NCBI GenBank assembly: GCA_026008535.1 | Contig: BRKX01000009.1 | Span: forward strand, 33,484,501-33,548,500 | Source of the DNA: Perilla frutescens | Lineage: Eukaryota; Streptophyta; Magnoliopsida; Lamiales; Lamiaceae | Direction: 5' to 3' | DNA: 64,000 nt | The notes under the pieces: generated by a model | Told to the model about the DNA's origin: nothing | The model's input: the letters and a program-made list of their open reading frames with translations, nothing else | Databases searched by the model: none | Translations under genes and position numbers: made by a program | Part shown: positions 33,840 to 45,245 of the stretch, piece by piece | Numbering within the stretch: position 1 is the first letter of the stretch | Layout of the letters: every line of letters starts with the position of its first letter

Positions 33840-34640
33840 ATATTATTTCAATTCTTCTAAGGCCTTCAAACATTTGGCAGTCCATTCGAAGCTTTTGTTC
33901 TAACATAGTGTCTTGAAAAAGAGGTGGCTTTTGTCTGAGTATTTTGAGATAAAGCAGCTAAGGGCCGCGAGTCATCCAGTGAGCTTTTACACCTCCTTGA
34001 TGTTCCGAGGCTATGTATGTTTCTGATAGCTCTGATCTGACTGGGTTTGGCTTCGATACCTCTCTTTCTGATGAGGTATACAAGGAATTTCCCCGAGGTC
34101 ACCCTAAATGTTCATTTTGCAGGGTTCAATTTTATATTGTAGCGGCGAAGGACCTCAAAGGTTCAATAGAGACGGTCGATGTGATCTGGGGCCCTAGGGG
34201 ACTTTACGAGTATGTCATCGATGTACACCTCCATGGTATCTCCAATCAGTTCTTCGAACATTCGGTTGACCAACCTTTTATTAGTTTGCACCTGCATTTT
34301 TTAGTCCAAAGGGAATTATTTTATAGCAAAACATACCTCGATGGGTGATGAACGTGGTCTTTTCTTAGTCTTCTGGATGCATAAGGATCTGGTTGTATCC
34401 AGAGAAAGCATCTATGAAGCTCATTAGTTCGTGTCCGGCCGTTGCGTCCACTAGCACGTCGATAAAAGGTAAAGGGAATGAATCCTTAGGGCAGGCCTGG
34501 TTGAGGTTAGTGAAGTCTATGCAGAGCCTGTTTTTGCCATTCCTTTTCTTTACTACCACGACGTTGGCTAGCCATTCAGGGTACTGAACTTTTCTTGTGT
34601 GTCCATGCTTGAGCAGCTTATTGACCTCTTCATCCACGAT
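33840..34640 (-). pseudogene. Element C reverse transcriptase
   Basis: Blocks in order from the right: EEVNKLLKHGHTRKVQYPEW, NVVVVKKRNGKNRLCIDFTN, LNQACPKDSFPLPFID, GYNQILMHPED, the catalytic YIDDILVKS (about 34200-34235) and LNPAKCTFRV. These motifs are those of Tat/Ogre-type gypsy RT. Several stops and frame changes split it (for example after LMHPED near 34365 and near 34155). Confidence 0.9.
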
Positions 34641-35029
34641 CTTATTTCGTCCGGAGGCAAATTTTTATCTTTTTTGCTTCACCGAGGTCTTTTCTGAATC
34701 GACCTGCAATTTATGTGTTATAATCAAAGGGTCGATACATGTCATATCTTCGAACAACCATGCGAAGCAATCGTGGTGCTCGATGAGGAATCTTATCAAT
34801 TGCTCTCGTATTTCTACGCTTAATCTTGACCTGATTGGCACCTTATAGTCAGGAAAGTCGGGGTGTATTTGGACTTCATCGAGATCTTCCACTTTGAGTT
34901 CTTCGTAGCTGCGATTTTCAGTGCTGGTTGAAGATTATCCGACCTCAATTTGATTAATTTCCATAGTTTCTTTATGTTTGAAGATAGAGACGTCACATTC
35001 TCATACTGTAATTTGCTCGCCTCGAACCT

Positions 35030-35400
35030 CATAAACTCCCCAAGGGGTAAGGAACTTCAAGAGTTGATGATAGGTTAACGGTACCGCTTAGAGTTCATGG
35101 ATCCAAGGTCTTCCCATTATGACATTATAAACTGAGGAGGCGTCAATTACTTAAAATTTGGTGAAGATATTCATCCCCTCGATATAGGTAGGAAGTGTGA
35201 TTTCTCCCATTGTGGCTTTGTGTTCTCCGCTGAAACCGATTAAGGTGGTTGACCTTTTAACGATTTCGGTTTCTTTTACTTGCATTCTTTTCAAAGTACT
35301 AAAAAAGATCACGTTAGAGGAGCTCTCATTGTCAATGAGAATGCGCTTAATCAAACAATTAGAAATTAATAAAGAAATGACTAGTGCATCGTGGTGAGGG
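35030..35400 (-). pseudogene. Element C aspartic protease
   Basis: ILIDNESSSNVIF (about 35300-35345) aligns with the VDGGSSADILF-like active site of Tat-lineage proteases, with altered residues after the Asp. LIGFSGEHKATMGEI and VYNVIMGRPWIHEL follow. A stop lies near 35150. It is followed leftward by the acidic linker to RT (VQIHPDFPDYKVPI near 34860). Confidence 0.8.
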
Positions 35401-37027
35401 TTTGAGAGGTCAGAACCTTATCTGTTAGTGAAGTTAAGGGTGATGAGGTCATCCTGTTTGGCTTCTCTAGGGATGTTTTCACTGTATTTTATCGAGTGGC
35501 AGTGTCTTTTCACCGAGGATTGTGAGATCCCGCTCACTTATGAACCTTCTGTTATGCAATTTAAAGTACAATCGATCCTCAGGGGTTCAGCCTGCTATGC
35601 TTCTTTTTTATTTTCTCTTCGTGACCAGGTCTCTTTCCTTTTGGAGGTTAAAAGGTCGGTGAGATATCCTAGCTTTAAGAGCTCTGCAACTTTAAGTCTC
35701 AAGGTGATACACTCGTTGGTTTTGTGACCATGGTCAAAATGGAATTTGCAGTATTTTCTCCTGTCATGTTCGTTGTCTGAGGCTTTCATTTTTGCGGGCC
35801 ATTTCACATTTTGTCGAACTCCTTTGAGGGCTAGAACTGCTTCCGATGGTGATATGCAGAGGCTGTCCATTATGAATCTTTCCGTCCTGTTTTATCTTTG
35901 TTCTTTCCTTGGATGCTCATTCTTGGTGCGAGATCTTGATGAGTTTGCTTCGTCTTCTTCACATTTAATTTGGGCCTAGGCTTTGGCAAACACATCTTTC
36001 ATTGTCTTACATAGATATTTAGTTAGCTCCTTGTAGAGGTCTGAGTCTCTTTTAAGGCCCTTCCGAAAGGCCGAAATTGCGGTATCAATGTTGTAGTTGG
36101 GGATCGATACTTTTTCTCTGTTGAATCTTCTCATAAAGCTTTGTAAGGGTTCTTCTGATCTTTATACGACTGTGTAGAGGTCGTTTGCATGTTTTTCAAT
36201 CTTGCGGATATTGGTTAACTGTTCGACGAAGAGATCATTAAGCTGGGTGAATGACGAGATTGTTGAGTTGGGAAGGTTGATGAACCATTGGAGTGCTGGG
36301 ACAACGAGGCTGGATCCGAAGCCTTTGTACATACTGGCTTCTCTGGAATTTTGAGGTATCATGACAGTGAACATTCTTTGTTTATATTGGCCGACATGGT
36401 CGTGGGGTTGGATGCGCCATCAAATAGCTTCATACTCGGAAAAGTGAACTTCGGGGCAATCTCTACGAGGCTGATCTCGTCGGTGAATGGGGAATCTACA
36501 AAGCTCGTTGGCGTAGTTTTTCAGATAGGAGTGAGAACCCCTGGAATTCAAGTTAATATGTCTTCCAATCATTGGATCTTCTTTTCAACCTTGGATTCTG
36601 AGCCGGGCTCGTAGTCTTCAAACCTAGGTGGGGGTCCTATGGAGAAATAATCATTTACCTTGCCCTTGAGTGCAAGTTCCTTGCTCGTACCTGCAACGAA
36701 ATAATTAGTTAATTAATGAGTCGAGTTTAGAAGTACTTGCTCTCGGAGTTCATTGGACGTTCGGTTTGTGAGAGTGAGGATAATTGAGTTCTAGTAGATC
36801 CGTTCAGAAAAAGGTTCGGCTGCGAAATAGCTTCAACCCTAGACTTCAAGGCTGAATTCTCGGTGCCGACCGCCCCGAGTTCGACCGTGGTGGTATCCAA
36901 TTAGCGCTGGATCAAACACAGGAGTCGTGCTATATCACCGTCATCTTTCGGTGAAGGGGTCGCAGTCGCCCCATCTTTTCGGGCTTCCGGAGGGACAGTC
37001 ATTGCATCCATATGACTGTTGTTCGTC
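35401..37027 (-). pseudogene. Element C Gag
   Basis: The capsid core reads ALQWFINLPNSTISSF, LNDLFVEQ (36162-36374) and FMRRFNREKVSIPNYNIDTAI just after. A zinc-knuckle-like CKFHFDHGHKTNEC lies in 35595-35870. The N-terminal 40 or so codons (DGATATPSPKDDGDIARLLCLI) sit at 36911-37020; this same segment is present in every satellite unit to the right. In this copy the start codon and primer site are gone: position 37027 joins gag directly to LTR sequence. Many stops and frameshifts lie between 36400 and 36900. Confidence 0.82.
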
Positions 37028-37595
37028 CTCTACAAGACAAAAACACACGTGAAGCTGAAGGACCGTCAGGGGGTTGATAATCGAACAGACTCTGACAATT
37101 AAGTCAGAATCAAAACTAGTAAAAGTAATAACAAAATCGAATGAAAGCCATATATAGAGATCGAGAATCTGAATTTAAAAAGTTATTCAATATTATGAAC
37201 TAGCCGAGTGCCGATAATATGTATAAAGGGCTTTGGTCGTATGGGTGTATTATTTGAATATCAGTGTTGCCTGAGTGATGGTAAATTGCTTTTTCTATAT
37301 CCTCATTTTTTGTGGAATATACATATATATATATAAGAGAGAGTTTAATCGATCTCCAATTTTTTGGAGATCCCCTCTATCATTTTTAGGGTTTTAACGG
37401 GGTCTCTTTTATCTTCAATGGATATGTTGACTCGGTCTCTTTCAGGAGTCTGCTCGATCTTGGGTTCTTTCTTTAGACCTCTGATCCTTGGTTACTTGAG
37501 GTGTCAACCTCGAGGTGCCGACTTCTTCGATTTCTCAAACCTTCAAATGGCTTTGGGCCTGGTGTTTGGGCTTATGTAGAAATAGGGCCTCTATA
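37028..37595 (-). mobile_element. Array LTR copy 1, truncated at the gag junction
   Basis: Starts at CTACAAGACAAAAACAC, lacking the first about 65 bases seen in other copies, and joins gag directly at 37027. The deletion removed the primer site, so this LTR could no longer prime replication. It ends CTCTATA instead of CTCTACA. Confidence 0.85.
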
Positions 37596-37918
37596 GTAAA
37601 TAATTCAAAAATAAGATTGAATCATTGATAAATTAAAAACATATCAATCAAAACTAAATTGTAGTTTCTATTAAAATATAATAGAAAAACCCTTTTATCA
37701 AAATATTACATTACATAAAAAATCTATAAACAAAGCAATTCTACAAAATTTGTCAAAAAAAGCAATCATATAACACTACAATTCAATACAAACATTATAA
37801 TTATAATCTATATACATATATATAAATATAAATATATAATTATATATGCACGAGTATGTGACGAGTTGGATACTAAGACACCCGTATTCGAGCATGTCTC
37901 CATCAAAATTTGCAGGTG

Positions 37919-38050
37919 TTACCCATGCCATATCAAACACAGGAGTCGTGCAATATCACCGTCATCTTCCGGTGAAGGGGTCACAGTCGCCCCATCTTTT
38001 CGGGCTTCCGGAGGGACAGTCATTGCATCCCTATGATTGTTGTTCATCAT
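37919..38050 (-). CDS. Truncated Gag N-terminal peptide (43 codons), one per satellite unit
   Basis: On the minus strand, just after the LTR and primer site, an ATG opens a frame of 43 codons. It reads (T/M)NNSH.DAMTVPPEARKDG then ATPSPEDDGDIARLLCLI, identical in sense to element C Gag. It runs into the flank junction and ends WHG-stop (in this copy the tail residues differ by one base). The same frame can be read in the other units, for example ending near 39049, 40156, 41279 and 54500-type positions where the gag part is present. It has no catalytic or structural domain. It may be only a passenger of satellite amplification. Confidence 0.4.
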   Translation of the reverse strand: MMNNNHRDAMTVPPEARKDGATVTPSPEDDGDIARLLCLIWHG

Positions 38051-38089
38051 CTTGAAGTGATGGATCGGAGCCCCACAGTGGGCGCCAAC

Positions 38090-38716
38090 TGTAGAGGTCT
38101 AAAAGCCTACAATTGATCATTCGTTCTTCGAGTTCGGGCTCCAGCGATCTACAAGACAAAAACACACGTGAAGCTGTAGGACCGTCGGGGGATTCATAAT
38201 CGAACAGACTCTGACACTTAAGTCAGAATCAAAACTAGTAAAAGTAATAACAAAATCGAATGAAAGCCATATATAGAGATCGAGAATCTGAATTTAAACA
38301 GTTATTCAATATCATGAACTAGCCGAGTGTCGATTTTATGTATAAAGGGCTTTCGTCGTATGGGTGTATTATGTGAATATTAGTGTTGCCTGAGTGATGG
38401 TGTATTGCTTTTTCTATATCCTCATTCGTTGTGGAATATACGTATATATATATATAAGAGAGAGTTTAATCGATCTCCAATTTTTTGGATATCCCCTCTA
38501 TCCTTTTTAGGATTTTAACGGGGTCTCCTTTATCTTCAACGGATATGTTGACTCGGTCTCTTTCAGGAGTCTGCTCAATCTTGGGCTCTTTCTTTAGACC
38601 TCTGATCCTTGGTTACTTGAGGTGTCAACCTCGAGGTGCCGAGTTCTTCGATTCCTCAAACCTTCAAATGGCTTTGGGCCTATTCTTTGGGCTTATGTAG
38701 AAATAGGGCCTCTACA
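38090..38716 (-). mobile_element. Array LTR copy 2, representative full LTR of element C
   Basis: A 627-bp LTR. The minus strand starts TGTAGAGGCCCTATTTCTAC at 38716 and ends GACCTCTACA at 38090, followed by GTTGGCGCCCACTGTGGGG (primer site region). The TATATATATACGTATA run (about 38440-38455) and TTTATACATAAAATCG (about 38333-38345) are the only TATA-like sequences on the minus strand; which is used is unknown. Confidence 0.88.
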
Positions 38717-40189
38717 GTAAATAATTCAAAAATAAGATTGAATCATTGATAAATTAAAAACATATCAATTAAAACTAAATTGTAGTTCTTTTAAAGCATA
38801 ATAGAAAAACCCTTTATCAAAATATTACATTACATAAAAAATCTATAAACATAGCAATTCTAAAAAATTTGTCAAAAAAGCAATCATATAACACTACAAT
38901 TCAATACAAACATTATAATTATAATCTATATACATATATATAAATATAAATATATAATTATATAAGCACGAGTATGTGACGAGTTGGATACTAAGACACC
39001 CGTATTCGAACATGTCTCCATCAAAATTTGCAGGTGTTACCCGTGCCATATCAAACACAGGAGTCGTGCAATATCACCGTCATCTTCCGGTGAAGGGGTC
39101 GCAGTCGCCTCATCTTTTCGGGCTTCCAGAGGGACAGTCATTGCATCCTTATGACTTTTGTTCGTCATCTTGAAGTGATGTATCGGAGCCCCACAGTGGG
39201 CGCCAACAGTAGAGGTCTAAAACTCTACAATTGCTCATTCCTTCTTCGAGTTCGGACTCCAGCGATCTACAAGACAAAAACACACGTGAAGCTGAAGGAC
39301 CGTCGGGGGGTTGATAATCGAACAGACTCTGACACTTAAGTCAGAATCAAAACTAGTTAAAGTAATAACAAAATCGAATGAAAGCCATATATAGATATCA
39401 AGAATCTGAATTTAAACAGTTATTCAATATTATGAACTAGCCGAGTGCCGATTATATGTATAAAGGGCTTTCGTCGTATGGGTGTATTATTTGAATATCA
39501 GTGTTTCCTGAGTGATGGTAAATTGCTTTTTCTATATCCTCATTTTTTGTGGAATATACATATATATATATAAGAGAGAGTTTAATCGATCTCCAATTTT
39601 TTGGAGATCCCCTCTATCATTTTTAGGGTTTTAGCGGGGTCTCCTTTATCTTCAATGGGTATTTTGACTCGGTCTCTTTTAGGAGTCTGCTCGATCTTGG
39701 GTTCTTTCTTTAGACCTCTGATCCTTGGTTACTTGAGGTGTCAACGTCGAGGTGCCGACTTCTTCGATTTCTCAAACCTTCAAATGGCTTTGGGCCTGGT
39801 GTTTGGGCTTATGTAGAAATAGGGCCTCTATAGTAAATAATTCAAAAATAAGATTGAATCATTGATAAATTAAAAACATATCAATCAAAACTAAATTGTA
39901 GTTTCTATTAAAATATAATAGAAAAACCCTTTTATCAAAATATTACATTACATAAAAAATCTATAAACAAAGCAATTCTACAAAATTTGTCAAAAAAAGC
40001 AATCATATAACAATACAATTCAATACAAACATTATAATTATAATCTATATACATATATATAAATATAAATATATAATTATATATGCACGAGTATGTGACG
40101 AGTTGGATACTAAGACACCCGTATTCGAGCATGTCTCCATCAAAATTTACAGGTGTTACCCGTGCCATATCAAACACAGGAGTCGTGCA

Positions 40190-42290
40190 ATATCACCGTC
40201 ATCTTCCGGTGAAGGGGTCACAGTCGCCCCATCGTTTCGGGCTTCCGGAGGGACAGTCATTGCATCCCTATGACTGTTGTTCATCATCTTGAAGTGATGG
40301 ATCGGAGCCCCACAGTGGGCGCCAACTGTAGAGGTCTAAATCCCTACAATTGATCATTTGTTCTTCGAGTTCGGGCTCCAGCGATCTACAAGACAAAAAC
40401 ACACGTGAAGCTGTAGGACCGTCGGGGGATTCATAATCGAACAGAATCTGACACTTAAGTCAGAATCAAAACTAGTAAAATTAATAACAAAATCGAATGA
40501 AAGCCATATATAGAGATCGAGAATCTGAATTTAAACAGTTATTCGATATTATGAACTAGCCGAGTACCGATTTTATGTATAAAGGGCTTTCGTCGTATGG
40601 GTGTATTATGTGAATATTAGTGTTGCCTGAGTGATGGTGTATTGCTTTTTCTATATCCTCATTCGTTGTGGAATATACGTATATATATATATATAAGAGA
40701 GAGTTTAATCGAACTCCAATTTTTTGGAGATCCCCTCTATCCTTTTTAGGGTTTTAACGGGGTCTTCTTTATCTTCAACGGATATGTTAACTCGGTCTCT
40801 TTCAGGAGTCTGCTCAATCTTGGGCTCTTTCTTTAGACCTCTGATCCTTGGTTACTTGAGGTGTCAACCTCGAGGTGCCGAGTTCTTCGATTCCTCAAAT
40901 CTTCAAATGGCTTTGGGCCTGGTTTTTGGGCTTATGTAGAAATACGGCCTCTACAGTAAATAATTCAAAAATAAGATTGAATCATTGATAAATTAAAAAC
41001 ATATCAATTAAAACTAAATTGTAGTTCTTTTAAAATATAATAGAAAAACCCTTTATCAAAATATTACATTACATAAAAAATCTATAAACATAGCAATTCT
41101 AAAAAATTTGTCAAAAAAGCAATCATATAACACTACAATTAAATACAAACATTATAATTATAATCTATATAAATATATATAAATATAAATATATAATTAT
41201 ATAAGCACGAGTATGTGACGAGTTGGATACTAAGACACCCGTATTCGAGCATGTCTCCATCAAAATTTGCAGGTGTTACCCGTGCCATATCAAACACAGG
41301 AGTCGTGCAATATCACCGTCATCTTCCGGTGAAGGGGTCACAGTCGCCCCATCGTTTCGGGCTTCCGGAGGGACAGTCATTGCATCCCTATGACTGTTGT
41401 TCATCATCTTGAAGTGATGGATCGGAGCCCCACAGTGGGCGCCAACTGTAGAGGTCTAAATCCCTACAATTGATCATTTGTTCTTCGAGTTCGGGCTCCA
41501 GCGATCTACAAGACAAAAACACACGTGAAGCTGTAGGACCGTCGGGGGATTCATAATCGAACAGAATCTGACACTTAAGTCAGAATCAAAACTAGTAAAA
41601 TTAATAACAAAATCGAATGAAAGCCATATATAGAGATCGAGAATCTGAATTTAAACAGTTATTCGATATTATGAACTAGCCGAGTACCGATTTTATGTAT
41701 AAAGGGCTTTCGTCGTATGGGTGTATTATGTGAATATTAGTGTTGCCTGAGTGATGGTGTATTGCTTTTTCTATATCCTCATTCGTTGTGGAATATACGT
41801 ATATATATATATATAAGAGAGAGTTTAATCGAACTCCAATTTTTTGGAGATCCCCTCTATCCTTTTTAGGGTTGTAACGGGGTCTTCTTTATCTTCAACG
41901 GATATGTTAACTCGGTCTCTTTCAGGAGTCTGCTCAATCTTGGGCTCTTTCTTTAGACCTCTGATCCTTGGTTACTTGAGGTGTCAACCTCGAGGTGCCG
42001 AGTTCTTCGATTCCTCAAATCTTCAAATGGCTTTGGGCCTGGTTTTTGGGCTTATGTAGAAATACGGCCTCTACAGTAAATAATTCAAAAATAAGATTGA
42101 ATCATTGATAAATTAAAAACATATCAATTAAAACTAAATTGTAGTTCTTTTAAAATATAATAGAAAAACCCTTTATCAAAATATTACATTACATAAAAAA
42201 TCTATAAACATAGCAATTCTAAAAAATTTGTCAAAAAAGCAATCATATAACACTACAATTAAATACAAACATTATAATTATAATCTATAT
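40190..42290. repeat. Recent single-unit duplication (1,120-bp period) within the array
   Basis: Two consecutive units share private variants: CATCGTTTCGGG, GTCTAAATCCCTAC, ACAGAATCTGAC and AATACGGCC. They differ by few bases, for example GGGTTTTAACGG versus GGGTTGTAACGG at about 41871. Confidence 0.8.
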
Positions 42291-44789
42291 AAATATATAT
42301 AATTATATAAGCACGAGTATGTGACGAGTTGGATACTAAGACACCCGTATTCGAGCATGTCTCCATCAAAATTTGCAGGTGTTACCCGTGCCATATCAAA
42401 CACAGGAGTCGTGCAATATCACCGTCATCTTCCGGTGAAGGGGTCGCAGTCGCCTCATCTTTTCGGGCTTCCGGAGGGACAGTCATTGCATCCTTATGAC
42501 TTTTGTTCGTCATCTTGAAGTGATGTATCGGAGCCCCACAGTGGGCGCCAACAGAAGAGGTCTAAAACTCTACAATTGATCATTCCTTCTTCGAGTTCGG
42601 GCTCCAGCGATCTACAAGACAAAAACACACGTGAAGCTGAAGGACCGTCCGGGGATTGATAATCGAACAGACTCTGACACTTAAGTCAGAATCAAAACTA
42701 GTAAAAGTAATAACAAAATCGAATAAAGCCATATATAGATATCAAGAATCTGAATTTAAACAGTTATTCAATATTATGAACTAGCCGAGTGCCGATTATA
42801 TGTATAAAGGGCTTTCGTCGTGTGGGTGTATTATGTGAATATTAGTGTTGCCTGAGTGATGGTGTATTGCTTTATCTATATCCTCATTCGTTGTGGAATA
42901 TACGTATATATATATATAAAAGAGAGTTTAATCGATCTCCAATTTTTTGGATATCCCCTCTATCCTTTTTAGGATTTTAACGGGGTCTCCTTTATCTTCA
43001 ACGGATATGTTGACTCGGTCTCTTTCACGAGTCTGCTCAATCTTGAGCTCTTTCTTTAGACCTCTGATCCTTGGTTACTTGAGGTGTCAACCACGAGGTG
43101 CCGAGTTCTTCGATTCCTCAAACCTTCAAATGGCTTTGGGCCTGTTCTTTGGGCTTATGTAGAAATAGGGCCTCTACAGTAAATAATTCAAAAATAAGAT
43201 TGAATCATTGATAAATTAAAAACATATCAATTAAAACTAAATTGTAGTTCGATTTAAATATAATAGAAAAACCCTTTATCAAAATATTACATTACATAAA
43301 ATATCTATAAACATAGCAATTCTACAAAATTTGTCAAAAAAAGCAATCATATAACACTACAATTCAATACAAACATTATAATTATAATCTATATACATAT
43401 ATATAAATATAAATATATAATTATATATGCACGAGTATGTGACGAGTTGGATACTAAGACACCCGTATTCGAGCATGTCTCCATCAAAATTTGCAGGTGT
43501 TACCCGTGCCATATCAAACATAGGAGTCGTGCAATATCAAAGGCATCTTCCGGTGAAGGGGTCGCATTCGCCCCATCTTTTCGGGCTTCCGGAGGGACAG
43601 TCATTGCATCCTTATAACTGTTGTTCGTTATCTTGGAGTGATAGATCGGAGCCCCACAGTGGATGTCAACTGTAGAGGTCTAAAACTTTACAATTGATCA
43701 TTCGTTCTTTGAGTTCGGGCTCCAGCGATCTACAAGACAAAAACACACGTGAAGCTGAAGGACTGTCAGGGGGTTGATCATCGAACAGACTCTAACACTT
43801 AAGTCAGAATCACAACTAGTAAAAGTAATAACAAAATAGAATGAAAGCCATATATAGAGATCGAGAATCTGAATTTAAACAGTTATTCAATATTATGAAC
43901 TAGCCGAGTGCCGATTATATGTATAAAGGGCTTTGGTCGTATGGGTGTATTATGTGAATATCAGTGTTGCCTGAGTGATGGTGTATTGCTTTTTCTATAT
44001 CCTCATTCATTGTGGAATATACGTATATATATATATAAGAGAGAGTTTAATCGATCTCCAATTTTTTGGAGATCCCCTCTATCCTTTTTAGGATTTTAAC
44101 GGGGTCTCTTTTATCTTCAACGGATATGTTGACTCGGTCTCTTTCACGAGTCTGCTCAATCTTGAGCTCTTTCTTTAGACCTCTGATCCTTGGTTACTTG
44201 AGGTGTCAACCACGAGGTGCCGAGTTCTTCGATTCCTCAAACCTTCAAATGGCTTTGGGCCTGTTCTTTGGGCTTATGTAGAACTAGGGCCTCTACAGTA
44301 AATAATTCAAAAATAAAATTGAATCATTGATAAATTAAAAACATATCAATTAAAACTAAATTGTAGTTCGATTAAAATATAATAGAAAAACCATTTATCA
44401 AAATATTACATTATATACAAAATCTATAAACATAGCAATTCTACAAAATTTGTCAAAAAAAGCAATCATATAACACTACAATTCAATACAAACATTATAA
44501 TTATAATCTATATACATATATATAAATATAAATATATAATTATATATGCACGAGTATGTGATGAGTTGGATACTAAGACACCCGTATTCGAGCATGTCTC
44601 CATCAAAATTTACATGTGTTACCCGTGCCATATCAAACACAGGAGTCGTGCAATATCACCGTCATCTTCCGGTGAAGGGGTCGCAGTTGCCCCATCTTTT
44701 CGGGCTTCCAGAGGGACAGTCATTGCATCCTTATGACTGTTGTTCGTCATCTTGAAGTGATGGATCGGAGCCCCACATTGGGCACCAAC

Positions 44790-45245
44790 TGTAGAGGTCT
44801 AAAACCCTACAATTGATCATTCGTTCTTCGAGTTCGGGCTCCACCGATCTACAAGACAAAAACACACGTGAAGCTGAAAGACCGTTGGGGGGTTGATAAT
44901 CGAACAGACTCTGACACTTAAGTCAGTATCAAAACTAGTAAAAGTAATAACAAAATCGAATGAAAGCCATATATAAAGATTGAGAATCTGAATTTAAACA
45001 GTTATTCAATATTATGGTTTAATCGATCTCCAATTTTAGGGTTTTAACAGGGTCTCCTTTATCTTCAACGGATATGTTGACTCGGTCTCTTTCAGGACTC
45101 TGCTCGATCTTGGGCTCTTCCTTTAGACCTCTGATCCTTGGTTACTTGAGGTGTCAACCTCGAGGTGCCGACTTCTTCGATTCCTCAAACCTTCAAATGG
45201 CTTTGGGCCTGGTCTTTGGGCTTATGTAGAAATAGGGCCTCTACA
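44790..45245 (-). mobile_element. Array LTR copy 8, internally deleted
   Basis: Only 456 bp. About 145 bases between CAATATTATG and GTTTAATCG are missing, as well as about 25 bases at CCAATTTTAGGG. The TA-rich candidate promoter segment is lost, which makes it the one structurally variant unit. Confidence 0.85.
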
